From the NCBI RefSeq assembly GCF_013343715.1, contig NZ_JABUNR010000007.1:124001-188000 (forward strand): a stretch of DNA of 64,000 nucleotides, given 5' to 3'. Position numbers and translations under genes: made by a program. The notes under the pieces were generated by a model that was given only the letters and a program-made list of their open reading frames with translations, did not search any database and had not been told where the DNA came from. Below are positions 7,982 through 16,560 of the stretch, piece by piece; the first letter of the stretch is position 1; the number at the start of each line of letters is the position of its first letter. The DNA is from Mesobacillus harenae. GTDB taxonomy: Bacteria; Bacillota; Bacilli; Bacillales; Cytobacillaceae.

Positions 7982-9178
7982 ATGGGTAAGCAACTGGCAG
8001 ATAAAAGACCTATTTCTTCAAGGCAGGCGATGTCAATCGTTTCTAGTACCATTTTAGGCGTTGGGGTTTTAACTTTACCCCGTGTTGTAGCTAGTGAAGC
8101 ACATGAGGCAGGCTGGATCGCTATATTGTGTGGAGCCTTCGCCACTAGTATCGTGATGATTATTGTTACAAAACTTGGTTTACGGTTTCCGCATCTGAAC
8201 TTTATTGAAACCTGCTCTCACGTTTTAGGACGGGATAAAGGTAAATCAAATAAGCTAGGCAAATTACTTTCCTACCCTATAATCATTATACTAATAGCCT
8301 ACTACCTAGTGGTAGCAGCCAGTATCTCAAGAACTTTCGGTGAGGTGGTTGTGACAGCAGTATTGAAAGAGACGCCTCTTGAAGTAATTATCGGGACCAT
8401 GCTGCTTACTTCGTTATATCTGGTTAAGTTTGATATCGATGTATTAGCTAGACTGAACGAATTATTACTCCCTTTAATAGTAATTCCGATTTTATTAATC
8501 GCGCTTTTATCCTTTCAAAGCTTTCAATTGGAATTTATACTCCCTGTATGGCCAGGGTTAAGTCTAAGTGGATTTTTGAAGGGCGTCCTATTGACTATGT
8601 TTGCTTATCAAGGATATGAGTTGATCCTCATTTTTTCAAACAGAATACAGATTATTAAAAAATCTCTTTGGTTTAATATTTTAGGAATCATTATCCCTTC
8701 AGTGATTTACCTCTTAATTGTTATTGCTGGCATTTCTGTATTTGGAGACGAAGAGCTAGCCATTCTTATGTGGCCTACGTTAGAGATAATTAAGGTAACT
8801 GAGGTACCCGGTATGATTCTCGAAAGGCTAGAGTCCCTATTCTTAGGAGTTTGGGTGGCCGCGGTTTTCACTACGACTGCAAACTTTTTCTATGCAATCA
8901 CCCTTTTAACGCAGCAAGTTTTCGGAAGAGGAAAGAGAATATGGTATGGGCTAGGATTCACTCCTATTATCTTCTGGCTCTCCCTGCAGCCCCAAAATAT
9001 AATTGCTCTTTTTGATTTTCAGCAATATATAGGGTATGCCGGCTTAACCTTAGGAGCACTCATTCCCGCTTTCCTCCTAATCATGGCGTTCATTCGAAAA
9101 AAAGGGAGCAGTACAGGTCCTCTCGCTACAAAAGGCCCATCTGCTAAAGAGAAGTCAACCGCTATTCAACAGGAGTGA
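7982..9178 (+). CDS. GerAB/GerKB-family germinant permease (B subunit)
   Basis: A 398-residue integral membrane protein of the APC superfamily (spore germination permease). About ten hydrophobic helices are visible; the N-terminal ISSRQAMSIVSSTILGVGVLTLPR is the discontinuous first helix that, in this family, forms the amino-acid or sugar binding site. It is the component that recognises the small-molecule germinant. A GGAGG ribosome binding site (AAAGGAGGTAAGTT) sits just upstream of the ATG. The stop is 4 nt before the C-subunit start, so the two are translationally linked. The germinant cannot be predicted. Confidence 0.95.
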   Translation: MGKQLADKRPISSRQAMSIVSSTILGVGVLTLPRVVASEAHEAGWIAILCGAFATSIVMIIVTKLGLRFPHLNFIETCSHVLGRDKGKSNKLGKLLSYPIIIILIAYYLVVAASISRTFGEVVVTAVLKETPLEVIIGTMLLTSLYLVKFDIDVLARLNELLLPLIVIPILLIALLSFQSFQLEFILPVWPGLSLSGFLKGVLLTMFAYQGYELILIFSNRIQIIKKSLWFNILGIIIPSVIYLLIVIAGISVFGDEELAILMWPTLEIIKVTEVPGMILERLESLFLGVWVAAVFTTTANFFYAITLLTQQVFGRGKRIWYGLGFTPIIFWLSLQPQNIIALFDFQQYIGYAGLTLGALIPAFLLIMAFIRKKGSSTGPLATKGPSAKEKSTAIQQE

Positions 9179-9182
9179 GAAG

Positions 9183-10325
9183 ATGAAAAAGTGGAAAAAG
9201 CTTTTAATTGTTGTTCAGCTTTTATCACTCGTTTTGCTCAGCGGCTGCTGGAGCAGACGTGAGCTGGAAGAAAGGATTGCAGTTATATCTGTAGGCATTG
9301 ATGCTGTAAAAGAGAATGGAAAAAAGGTATATAAAGTCTCGATCCAAATCCCAATTCCTGTCCAAATTGCTGGGGGCGGCGGAGGGGGCGGCGGAGGCGG
9401 AGATGCCGTTAAAGTGGTAAGTGCCCAGGGAGAAACAGTAGCTAAGGCATTTAGTGATATTCAAAAGAAGCTGAACCAAGTATTATTTATGGGACACACC
9501 CGTATTATTGCCATAAGTGAAGAGGTAGCCGAGGATGGAGTGCTCGACATAGTCGACGGCTTCCGCCGGGACCCTGCTATACGCAGACTTCTTTGGTTGT
9601 TAATTGTCGAGGGTAAAGCCGAAGATCTCCTGAATTCAAAGCCAAAAATAGAACAGATCCCCACCGTTTATATCATGTCGTTAATTCAAAATGGAGCTCG
9701 GACTGGCGCCATTCCAGATGTAACTCTGGGAGACTTTTTCGTTTCCATTTCAAACAAATCCCTTCAGCCAATGGCCAATAGAATGAAGCTGCATGAAGAT
9801 GATGTATACTGGTCTGGACTTTCACTATTTGATCACGGAAAAATGGTAGGAAATCTTACAGATGAAGAAAGCTGGATTTTAGTTCAGCTTCGTGATGAAC
9901 AGCCAGGCGGACACTTTCAGGTTTTTACTGGGAACGAAGAAAACAAAGAAAATATCGTCGTAAGCCCCACACAGGTTGAAACTAAGACCAAGCTTGAGGT
10001 TAAAGATGGAAAAGTAAAGGCTCATTATCATGTCTATATGCAAGCAAATATTCTAGAAAAAAACATGCCTGAACACCTGGATAATGTAAAGACACTTGCC
10101 AAGTTAAGAAAACTGGCTGAGAAACACCTAGAGCACGAGGCTGAACAATTAATTAACTCGCTACAAACTAAACAGAAGGTTGATGTCCTTAGACTTGGCA
10201 GCAAGGTAAAAGCCTTTCATTATAAAGAGTGGCAAAAGATGGACTGGAAACAGGCATTCCAAGATGCAGAAATTACGGTATCCTATGAGGTACAATTCCG
10301 CAGGACAGGTATGCAGTTAAACTAA
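9183..10325 (+). CDS. GerAC/GerKC-family lipoprotein (C subunit)
   Basis: A 380-residue lipoprotein C subunit. The signal peptide ends in the lipobox LLSGC (Cys near residue 22), directly followed by WSRRELEERIAVISVGIDA, the hallmark start of mature GerC proteins. VLFMGHTRIIAIS and FRRDPAIRRLLWLLIVEG are conserved beta/alpha blocks; the end (LGSKVKAFHYKEWQKMDW) is the usual GerC C-terminal domain. It is lipid-anchored on the outer face of the spore inner membrane and needed for receptor function. Unusual is an 11-Gly run at residues about 64-74, encoded by a GGN tract at 9372-9401, where other members have a short loop. Ends the operon at a strong terminator. Confidence 0.95.
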   Translation: MKKWKKLLIVVQLLSLVLLSGCWSRRELEERIAVISVGIDAVKENGKKVYKVSIQIPIPVQIAGGGGGGGGGGDAVKVVSAQGETVAKAFSDIQKKLNQVLFMGHTRIIAISEEVAEDGVLDIVDGFRRDPAIRRLLWLLIVEGKAEDLLNSKPKIEQIPTVYIMSLIQNGARTGAIPDVTLGDFFVSISNKSLQPMANRMKLHEDDVYWSGLSLFDHGKMVGNLTDEESWILVQLRDEQPGGHFQVFTGNEENKENIVVSPTQVETKTKLEVKDGKVKAHYHVYMQANILEKNMPEHLDNVKTLAKLRKLAEKHLEHEAEQLINSLQTKQKVDVLRLGSKVKAFHYKEWQKMDWKQAFQDAEITVSYEVQFRRTGMQLN

Positions 10326-10326
10326 C

Positions 10327-10356
10327 AGAACAGCCACTTTATTAAGTGGCTGTTCT
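10327..10356 (+). terminator. terminator of ger operon
   Basis: AGAACAGCCACTT and AAGTGGCTGTTCTT form a perfect stem with a 4-nt loop, followed by a T-rich tail, directly after the C-subunit stop codon. Confidence 0.85.
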
Positions 10357-10402
10357 TCTTAAAGGTTTGCTATATACGGAGCCGCTGGCAGAGATTAATT
10401 AG

Positions 10403-10999
10403 TCATTTCCCTTTAGGTCGGTCAGATTCCTTTTCCTTCTGAGGAAGCTGGTCAATCATTTTCTCAGCAGCTCTTCTATACATATTACTAAGATTGACCA
10501 TAGAGGCAATCATCATAACCTGTTCCAGTTCTTCAGAATCACTGCTCATTTTAGCAACTTGCTCCTTAACTCCCCTCGCACGAATCTGGATTTCTTCAGT
10601 GAAATGTTCTGCATTGCTGCTGCTTAATGACAAATAACTGTTATAAAATTGTGCTAAATCGAGTTCATTGTTTAACAGTTTATCATTTATGATAGTTAGC
10701 GTAGCTTTTACATCACCAATTGAAAGTGATCCTTTTAATTGATAAATTAAGGCTAATAAAATTAAATGTTCCTTCGAGTATTTTTTACTTTTAATTGGGA
10801 AAAAAAGCTTTCCTTTTGCATAGTTATTAATCATTGTTTTCGTGAGGACCTTTTCATCTTCATTTCTTTTGGAAGAGTCGAATTTTCCTTCAAACAACTG
10901 GATCACCTGATCCATATATAAATCTATGTTTGGAATATCGTCTAAGGTAATGTTTTTTTCTATGCCTAGCTCCCCTAGAATATTGTCTAAGTTTTTCAT
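10403..10999 (-). CDS. DUF1836 domain-containing protein
   Basis: A 198-residue soluble protein. NIDLYMDQVIQLFEGKF, then KVLTKTMINNYAKGKLFFPI (residues 50-70) and YSKEHLILLALIYQLKGSLSIGDVK match the DUF1836 family, thought to contain an N-terminal MerR-like helix-turn-helix. Members are widespread in Firmicutes, often beside membrane or stress genes, without a proven role. The C-terminal 40 residues are helical and charged. Ribosome binding site GGTGAGGGAG precedes the ATG. Convergent with the ger operon, divergent from trhA. Confidence 0.8.
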   Translation of the reverse strand: MKNLDNILGELGIEKNITLDDIPNIDLYMDQVIQLFEGKFDSSKRNEDEKVLTKTMINNYAKGKLFFPIKSKKYSKEHLILLALIYQLKGSLSIGDVKATLTIINDKLLNNELDLAQFYNSYLSLSSSNAEHFTEEIQIRARGVKEQVAKMSSDSEELEQVMMIASMVNLSNMYRRAAEKMIDQLPQKEKESDRPKGK

Positions 11000-11141
11000 A
11001 ATACTCCCTCACCACTTTGTTTAAACATAGTTGTATTATAACTCAAAAACAATAATTATTAAACGTTGACTATGTAATGAATTGGTTATATTATATTAAG
11101 TAGTATTTAAAACTACATAAAAAGGTGCAGGAGGTAATAAT

Positions 11142-11789
11142 ATGAACACTTATATTCGCGAACCTATAAATGGTCTTACCCATTTAGCTGGAGCTATTCT
11201 ATCTTTTGTCGCGCTGCTCGCAATGGTTATAAAGGCATCAATAACGACTGCTTCGCCGATCGCTATTACATCGGTTATTATTTTTGGTACCAGTATGATC
11301 CTTCTTTACAGCGCTTCTGCAACCTATCACATGGTCATTGCAAGGGATAAGGTCATTGCCTGGCTGAGACGAATTGACCACTCAATGATTTTCATTTTAA
11401 TTGCCGGAACCTACACCCCTTTTTGTCTAATCAGCTTGAATGGTGTAATCGGCTGGGTGTTATTTTCAATCATAAGTACGGCAGCAATTGCCGGAGTAGT
11501 TTTTAAACTGTTCTGGTTTCATGCACCTCGATGGTTGTCGACCTCCTTATATATTTTTATGGGGTGGATGGTTATCTTTGTAGCCTCCCCCTTATCTGGA
11601 AGCATTAGTTCTGCAGGATTTTTCCTGTTAGTTCTTGGCGGTATCTTTTACACAATTGGCGGCATTATTTACGGTGCAAAGCCTAAATTCCTACAGAGCA
11701 AGTATATGGGCTTTCACGAAATATTCCATATCTTCATCCTGCTCGGCAGCCTAGCCCACTTCCTCAGCGTATACCTATATGTGATCTAG
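11142..11789 (+). CDS. trhA: hemolysin III family (PAQR) membrane protein TrhA
   Basis: A 215-residue protein with seven hydrophobic helices. REPINGLTHLAGAILSF at the N-terminus, SATYHMVI near 65, RRIDHSMIFILIAGTYTPF near 85 and FHEIFHIFILLGSLAHF near the C-terminus carry the conserved Ser, Asp and His residues that form the metal site of PAQR/hemolysin III proteins (S-xn-D..H..H-x3-H pattern). Bacterial relatives affect membrane fluidity homeostasis. Ribosome binding site GCAGGAGG. Single gene, followed by modular repeats and a terminator at 12038. Confidence 0.93.
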   Translation: MNTYIREPINGLTHLAGAILSFVALLAMVIKASITTASPIAITSVIIFGTSMILLYSASATYHMVIARDKVIAWLRRIDHSMIFILIAGTYTPFCLISLNGVIGWVLFSIISTAAIAGVVFKLFWFHAPRWLSTSLYIFMGWMVIFVASPLSGSISSAGFFLLVLGGIFYTIGGIIYGAKPKFLQSKYMGFHEIFHIFILLGSLAHFLSVYLYVI

Positions 11790-12000
11790 AAAAGCGAAGG
11801 TGCCTCGAACAACCCCGACAAGCGCTGGAGGGCTTGAAGGTGAAGTCGTTCTTTGACTTCATCAGCAAGACCGAAGCGACTCGAGGGGTTAGGCACCGCA
11901 GCTAGACAAGAAAAGCGGAGCCGACTGTTCAGGGGCGACAGGCATAAGACGAGCGTTGACAACCCCGACAAGCGCTGGAGGGCTTGAAGGTCAACTTCCC
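11790..12000. repeat. modular intergenic repeat, two units
   Basis: From 11790 to about 11905 is one unit holding the invariant 19-mer GAAGTCGTTCTTTGACTTC (11842-11860), followed by ACCGAAGCGACTCGAGG. A second, partial unit (11906-12000) starts GAAAAGCGGAGCCGACTGTT and repeats ACCCCGACAAGCGCTGGAGG. The same modules occur at 26862-27112 and 57001-57330. Non-coding; stems are possible. Confidence 0.8.
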
Positions 12001-12037
12001 TTAGTGCTTGTAAACAAACTAAAGATGTATTAACCTG

Positions 12038-12068
12038 ACCTGAGTCCCTCCGACTCAGGTCTTTTTTT
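12038..12068 (+). terminator. terminator downstream of trhA
   Basis: ACCTGAGT (12038-12045) and ACTCAGGT (12053-12060) flank a 7-nt loop and are followed by CTTTTTTT. Confidence 0.85.
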
Positions 12069-12202
12069 AAAGATAAAGGGCATGGTTTACTTCACAGTAA
12101 TCAAGTAATTCCATTAAAAATTACTTATATTCATCTAGCTTTTGGCCCCTTCTATAGATATGGTATTATGATTTCATAGCCTTAGTTAGGAGCTGAAAGA
12201 TA

Positions 12203-13435
12203 TTGAAATCAGAGATAATTGAACGATTTACTTCCTATGTAAAAATCGACACACAGTCGAACGAGAACAATGATACGACTCCTTCAACTGCGGGTCAGCT
12301 CGAGCTTGCGCAAATGTTGGTGAAGGAACTGAAGCAGATTGGCATGGAAGAAATCACTCTGGATAAGAACGGATATGTAATGGCCACACTTCCTTCAAAT
12401 ACAGATAAGGAAGTACAGACAATTGGTTTTCTCGCCCACCTTGATACAGCAACTGACTTTACCGGAAGAAATGTTCAGCCGCAAATCATAGAAAATTACG
12501 ATGGAACAGAAATCACTTTAAACAAAGCTTTACATATTGTACTGTCCCCAAAGGACTTCCCTGAGCTCGTTAATTATAAGGGCCACACACTCATCACTAC
12601 GGACGGAACAACCCTACTCGGGGCAGATAATAAATCGGGAATTGCTGAAATTATGACTGCGATGGCCTACTTAATACTGCATCCTGAAATCAAGCATGGA
12701 AAAATCAGAGTTGCGTTTACACCGGATGAGGAAATAGGCAGAGGGCCTCATAAATTTGACGTAAATGCCTTTAACGCTGCTTTTGCCTATACAATAGATG
12801 GCGGCCCTCTCGGTGAGCTTGAATATGAAAGCTTTAATGCTGCTTCAGCCAAAATTACCTTTAAAGGGAAGAATGTACACCCGGGAACTGCAAAAGACAA
12901 AATGATTAATTCCGCAAAAATTGCTATGGAGTTCAACAAAAGCTTGCCTGCCGATGAGGCACCTGAATCAACAGAAGGATATGAAGGCTTCTTCCACCTG
13001 ATTTCATTTAATGGTGATGTAGAGGAAACGACTCTCTCTTACATTATCAGGGATTTTGATCGTGAAAGTTTCGGCAAAAGAAAATCCCTTTTTGAGAGAA
13101 TTGTAGCCGATCTTCAGCAACAATATGGAAAAGATCGAATTATTTTAGAAATGAACGATCAATATTATAATATGAAGGAAAAGATCGAACCTGTTAAGGA
13201 GATCGTTGATATCGCTTATGAGGCAATGGAAAACCTGGGTATTATGCCGATCGTGAAACCAATTAGAGGAGGTACCGATGGTTCTCAGCTTTCCTATATG
13301 GGACTTCCAACGCCAAATATATTTACAGGCGGCGAAAATTTTCATGGACGATTTGAATTCATTTCCGCAGATAATATGGTAAAAGCAGCAAAAACGATCA
13401 TTGAAGTCGTTCAGCTGTTTGAAAAAAAGGCGTGA
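12203..13435 (+). CDS. pepT: peptidase T (tripeptide aminopeptidase)
   Basis: A 410-residue M20B di-zinc aminopeptidase that removes the N-terminal residue from tripeptides in the cytoplasm. The full metal set is visible: H79 and D81 in [11 protein letters not shown], Asp in [14 protein letters not shown] (about 142), the catalytic EE in [11 protein letters not shown] (about 175), Asp in [17 protein letters not shown] (about 197) and His in [11 protein letters not shown] near 380. [13 protein letters not shown] is the conserved C-terminal block. Length is standard. The start is TTG at 12203 with TTAGGAG upstream; no ATG fits the conserved N-terminus. Single gene with its own terminator. Confidence 0.97.
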   Translation: MKSEIIERFTSYVKIDTQSNENNDTTPSTAGQLELAQMLVKELKQIGMEEITLDKNGYVMATLPSNTDKEVQTIGFLAHLDTATDFTGRNVQPQIIENYDGTEITLNKALHIVLSPKDFPELVNYKGHTLITTDGTTLLGADNKSGIAEIMTAMAYLILHPEIKHGKIRVAFTPDEEIGRGPHKFDVNAFNAAFAYTIDGGPLGELEYESFNAASAKITFKGKNVHPGTAKDKMINSAKIAMEFNKSLPADEAPESTEGYEGFFHLISFNGDVEETTLSYIIRDFDRESFGKRKSLFERIVADLQQQYGKDRIILEMNDQYYNMKEKIEPVKEIVDIAYEAMENLGIMPIVKPIRGGTDGSQLSYMGLPTPNIFTGGENFHGRFEFISADNMVKAAKTIIEVVQLFEKKA

Positions 13436-13442
13436 TTAATAA

Positions 13443-13477
13443 AAGCTAGCCCAATAGTATTTATGGGTTAGCTTTTT
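13443..13477 (+). terminator. terminator of pepT
   Basis: AAGCTAGCCCA pairs with TGGGTTAGCTT (one G-U) and is followed by TTT. It could also serve the converging flavodoxin gene. Confidence 0.75.
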
Positions 13478-13493
13478 ACAATTCGAGAAGAAA

Positions 13494-13997
13494 CTATCCT
13501 ATTGTGTTGCTATTTCCCTCCCTACTCATCTCCCTGGCAAACGCCTTAATATGTTCAATGGATAAAGCCGATTGATCAACTTTTATCTTCATCATGGTGT
13601 TAACGATTATTTTTTCAAAAAGATTCATTTTCTCATAATGAATCTCATAACCAAAGATTTCTTTTCTCAAAGCATGATTATACAATTCGGGCGGGAAGCT
13701 GGCGGCAAGTTCCTTTTCTCTCACTTCTGGATCTGGGTGTGCAGCGCAAAGAAACAATCCGACTCTCTTTTGTAAAAGAATATCAAGATTGTAATTCATG
13801 AATTCTCCAAGCTTGGTTTGAATGTTGCCGGCATATATCGACCCTCCAAGGATAACCGTGTCATACTCATTAAGCGGGGGAACAAGTTCCTTCACAATAT
13901 TAATCAGTTTTACCCTCCCTCCCAGCCGCTTTTTCAATAATTCCGCTGCATTTTCTGCACTTCCATACTTCGTCGCATATATAATAACCGTCTTCAC
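13494..13997 (-). CDS. flavodoxin-domain protein (HemG-like)
   Basis: A 167-residue flavodoxin fold. MKTVIIYATKYGSAENAAELL is the FMN-phosphate loop (T/S-rich after strand 1), and DTVILGGSIYAGNIQTKLGEF and VGLFLCAAHPD are the isoalloxazine loops. The sequence is closest in layout to protoporphyrinogen oxidase HemG/'flavodoxin domain' proteins of Firmicutes, but Bacillaceae make heme by the coproporphyrin route, so an HemG role is unlikely; a general FMN redox partner is safer. Starts at a GTG (13997) behind GGGAGAG. Convergent with pepT. Confidence 0.75.
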   Translation of the reverse strand: MKTVIIYATKYGSAENAAELLKKRLGGRVKLINIVKELVPPLNEYDTVILGGSIYAGNIQTKLGEFMNYNLDILLQKRVGLFLCAAHPDPEVREKELAASFPPELYNHALRKEIFGYEIHYEKMNLFEKIIVNTMMKIKVDQSALSIEHIKAFAREMSREGNSNTIG

Positions 13998-14199
13998 AGT
14001 GAGCGTCTCTCCCTACAATTTTAGAACTGCAAACCTCCACTTTAATGTATCACTTCATGGTCAAATTTGGGGTAAACCCCAGGTTAATTAACAAAGAAGA
14101 CACAAATAAGGTAGATGCCACTTACAAAGCCATTAGATAGGTTTTCCTGATGGAAACCTACTTAATTATCAAAATTTTTGTATGAATCATGTTTTTGCA

Positions 14200-14240
14200 C
14201 GTGATGTGCATCACATTAATGGTTAATTGAATGTGATACA
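14200..14240 (+). promoter_or_regulatory. Fnr box and -10 of the DUF438/DUF59 operon
   Basis: CGTGATGTGCATCACA (14200-14215) matches the B. subtilis Fnr consensus TGTGA-N6-TCACA at 9 of 10 fixed positions. A -10 candidate GATACA (14235-14240, preceded by TG) would put transcription start near 14247, so the box centre (14207.5) falls at about -40, the usual activator position for Fnr. No -35 is needed or seen. This suggests induction when oxygen is low. Confidence 0.75.
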
Positions 14241-14296
14241 TTGTGATTGAGAAGAGTTATCAAGTTATTAAACACACTTTTAAAGGAGTAATTACA

Positions 14297-15526
14297 ATGA
14301 GCGAAATCATTAATAACCGTGAACAGCACATTTTAGATAAAACAGAACGGCAATCAATTTTAAAGAAAATCATTAAGGATCTTCATAACGGCAAAAGTGT
14401 TGGAGAAGTAAAAGCAGAATTTGAACAAGCTGCCGGAAACATTACGGTTGCCGAGATTTCCGAACTAGAGCAAGCATTGATGGAAGAGGAAGGTATTCCA
14501 GTAGAGGAAGTTCAGCGTCTCTGCTCTGTCCATACTGCCATTTTTAAGGGATCAATTGAAGAGATACACCGATCTGACAGGCCAGAAGATGAGCCTGGAC
14601 ATCCGATTCACACCTTCAAACTTGAAAATAAAGAAATCGATATGCTGGTTAACTTTAAAATGCAGCTCCACCTGGATCGCTTTGATAAAGAAGACAATCC
14701 GGACAACGTAATGAAACTGCTCGAGGACCTAAATCTATTGCTTGATGTTGACAAGCATTATAGCCGCAAGGAAAACTTGCTGTTTCCTTTTTTAGAAAAA
14801 TACGGAATCCTCGGTCCTACCAAGGTAATGTGGGGAGTAGATGATGGAATTCGCGCTGCCATTAAGGGAGCTAAGGAAAAACTAGTCAATTATAAGGGCG
14901 ACAAAAAGACTGTCGTTGCTGCGGTCTACTTTGTTATCAAAGAAGCTAGTGAAATGATTTATAAAGAGGAAAATATTTTGTTCCCCATGGCTTTACAGAC
15001 GCTGACTGAGGATGAATGGGTCAAAATCGCCCACGATGGCGAAGATATCGGCTATTGTCTTACAGGCCCTGCAGGTGTATGGAAGCCTGTCAGAGAAGAG
15101 GCTAAAGGGGCCACCATATCTGATGGATTTATTCGCATGGAGACTGGTCTATTATCACTAAAGCAGCTAGAGCTCATGCTGAACCACCTGCCTGTCGATA
15201 TTACGTTCATTGATGAAGAAGATGTAGTTCGCTACTTTTCTCACGGCAAGGAACGGATTTTCCACCGGACAAAAGCAGTTATCGGCCGCACAGTCCAAAA
15301 CTGTCATCCTCCGAAAAGCGTTCATGTAGTTGAGGATCTTTTAAAAGATTTTAAAGCCGGCTTAAAAGATTCCGAGGACTTTTATATTAAATTCCGAGAC
15401 AAATATGTTTATATTCGCTACTTCGCTGTGAGGGATGTAAACAATGCTTATGTAGGAACTCTTGAATTCACACAAAATATTAGCTCCATTCAAGAAATCA
15501 GTGGTGAAAAACGAATTTTATCCTAG
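14297..15526 (+). CDS. DUF438 domain protein with hemerythrin and PAS regions
   Basis: A 409-residue cytoplasmic protein with three parts: DUF438 at about 10-75 (RQSILKKIIKDLHNGKSVGEVKAEF), a hemerythrin-like four-helix bundle at about 80-235 (HTAIFKGSIEEIH, HYSRKENLLFPFLEKYG, YKEENILFPMALQTL supply the His and Glu iron ligands), and a C-terminal PAS-like domain (LPVDITFIDEEDVVRYFSHG, then RTVQNCHPPKSVHVV). The family is associated with iron/oxygen or nitric-oxide sensing and Fe-S repair. I chose the ATG at 14297 with AAAGGAG upstream rather than an earlier frame start at 14243, which would overlap the promoter. First gene of a two-gene operon behind a strong Fnr box. Confidence 0.9.
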   Translation: MSEIINNREQHILDKTERQSILKKIIKDLHNGKSVGEVKAEFEQAAGNITVAEISELEQALMEEEGIPVEEVQRLCSVHTAIFKGSIEEIHRSDRPEDEPGHPIHTFKLENKEIDMLVNFKMQLHLDRFDKEDNPDNVMKLLEDLNLLLDVDKHYSRKENLLFPFLEKYGILGPTKVMWGVDDGIRAAIKGAKEKLVNYKGDKKTVVAAVYFVIKEASEMIYKEENILFPMALQTLTEDEWVKIAHDGEDIGYCLTGPAGVWKPVREEAKGATISDGFIRMETGLLSLKQLELMLNHLPVDITFIDEEDVVRYFSHGKERIFHRTKAVIGRTVQNCHPPKSVHVVEDLLKDFKAGLKDSEDFYIKFRDKYVYIRYFAVRDVNNAYVGTLEFTQNISSIQEISGEKRILS

Positions 15527-15542
15527 CTATGAGGTGAGAAAA

Positions 15543-15854
15543 ATGACTGAATTAGAAACAAAAATTTATGAAGTACTTGAAGATGTTATGGACCCGGAAC
15601 TGGGAATTGATATTGTGAACCTTGGTCTTATATATGAAGTCTCTGTGGATACCGAGAATAACGCACATATCAACATGACGATGACTTCGATGGGCTGTCC
15701 AATGGCTGGGCAAATCATTTCCGATTCAAAAGTAAAATTAACTTCAGAGATTAAGGAATTAAACGAAATAAGTATTAATATTGTTTGGAGTCCTCCGTGG
15801 GGAAAAGACCGCATGTCGAGATATGCAAAGATAGCTCTGGGAGTAAGAGATTAA
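15543..15854 (+). CDS. DUF59/MIP18-family Fe-S cluster assembly protein
   Basis: A 104-residue MIP18/PaaD-like protein: LEDVMDPELGIDIVNLGLIYEV (residues 11-32), TMTSMGCPMAGQI with the reactive Cys near residue 55, and VWSPPWGKDRMSRYAK near the end. These proteins (SufT type) help mature Fe-S proteins. The ATG at 15543 follows GAGGTGAG, and the gene begins 16 nt after the DUF438 gene, so both are probably on the Fnr-controlled transcript. The pairing suggests a shared job in repairing or handling Fe under low oxygen or NO. Confidence 0.92.
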   Translation: MTELETKIYEVLEDVMDPELGIDIVNLGLIYEVSVDTENNAHINMTMTSMGCPMAGQIISDSKVKLTSEIKELNEISINIVWSPPWGKDRMSRYAKIALGVRD

Positions 15855-15922
15855 ATTTATTCTAAGAGTGTTTGACCTAATAGGGAATGGAACCCAATTT
15901 AAAGATCTTAAGAATCAGAATC

Positions 15923-16155
15923 GGCACTGTTAAAAGACATTGCTGAATTTAAGCTTGTTGATAGAAGTGGAAGATGCGGGACTCCTCGAAAATGAAAAAC
16001 ACATTTTCTCGTGCATCGGCCTTTATGAGGAAGTCTTTCAGTGTCCTGCTGGTTCAGCGTGGCAGGCGAGACCCCATGCGCATTTTCGCAGAGGAGCTCG
16101 CCCCGCGGAAAGCGAGCGTCTGAAACGGAAATCAACACACAAGTATAACAGAGCC
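15923..16155. mobile_element. MITE-like repeat, diverged copy
   Basis: A 233-bp element with inverted ends GGCACTGTTAAAA (15923) and TATAACAGAGCC (ending 16155), and the core CGCCCCGCGGAAAGCGAGCG in inverse orientation relative to the intact copy at 63637-63819. No protein is encoded; short open frames across it are by-products of the repeat. Confidence 0.65.
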
Positions 16156-16163
16156 TAAAAATT

Positions 16164-16194
16164 AGATCCGTCCTACTTTTGGACGGATCTTTTT
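16164..16194 (+). terminator. terminator after DUF59 gene/repeat
   Basis: AGATCCGTCC (16164-16173) pairs with GGACGGATCT (16181-16190), followed by TTTT. It ends the Fnr-controlled operon after the inserted repeat. Confidence 0.85.
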
Positions 16195-16236
16195 AGTTAT
16201 CATATGGGCTCGTCCAACTATGGCCTAACTTGAAAT

Positions 16237-16340
16237 GGTGGATAATATGTGGATAGACTAGAGAAATTTTAACTTACTTGTGGACTTTTATACAACATCT
16301 GTGAATAACACCTTCAACATTGTGGATATCCTGTGGACAA
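16237..16340 (-). other. cluster of five DnaA-box-like 9-mers
   Basis: GGTGGATAA (16237), TGTGGATAG (16248), TGTGAATAA (16300), TGTGGATAT (16321) and TGTGGACAA (16332) each differ by at most one base from TGTGGATAA, the complement of the DnaA box TTATCCACA; TGTGAATAA fits the Bacillus consensus TTATNCACA exactly. All have one orientation within 104 bp. It lies in the 366-bp gap before the CaCA antiporter gene, where I see nothing else. Confidence 0.55.
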
Positions 16341-16560
16341 GTTGCTTCAATTAAACTTTTTTCCTTCTTAGGCCCTTTTCTTTTTAGATATATTAGCCTT
16401 ACAATACGGTTTTCAGTTCACCTATATGGGTATGAAAAGAATGGGCAGGCAAATGATTGCATCTATAATAAGATCTCTTTTAATGCGCCTAATTAAAACC
16501 ATATCTGGGTACTTTAAGTAGAGTATTGTATGGAGACTAGATTGTGGGGTTGAATAAAGA

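Noticed and set aside
13494-13997. Protoporphyrinogen oxidase HemG
   Set aside because: The fold fits, but Bacillaceae use the coproporphyrin-dependent route; only a flavodoxin-domain call is safe.
15940-16158. 72-codon frame inside the MITE-like element
   Set aside because: Lies entirely in a non-coding repeat whose intact copy at 63637 does not encode a related protein.
16237-16340. Chromosomal origin (oriC)
   Set aside because: DnaA-box-like sites are present, but no dnaA, dnaN, rpmH or DUE-like tract occurs nearby; a titration or regulatory cluster is more likely.
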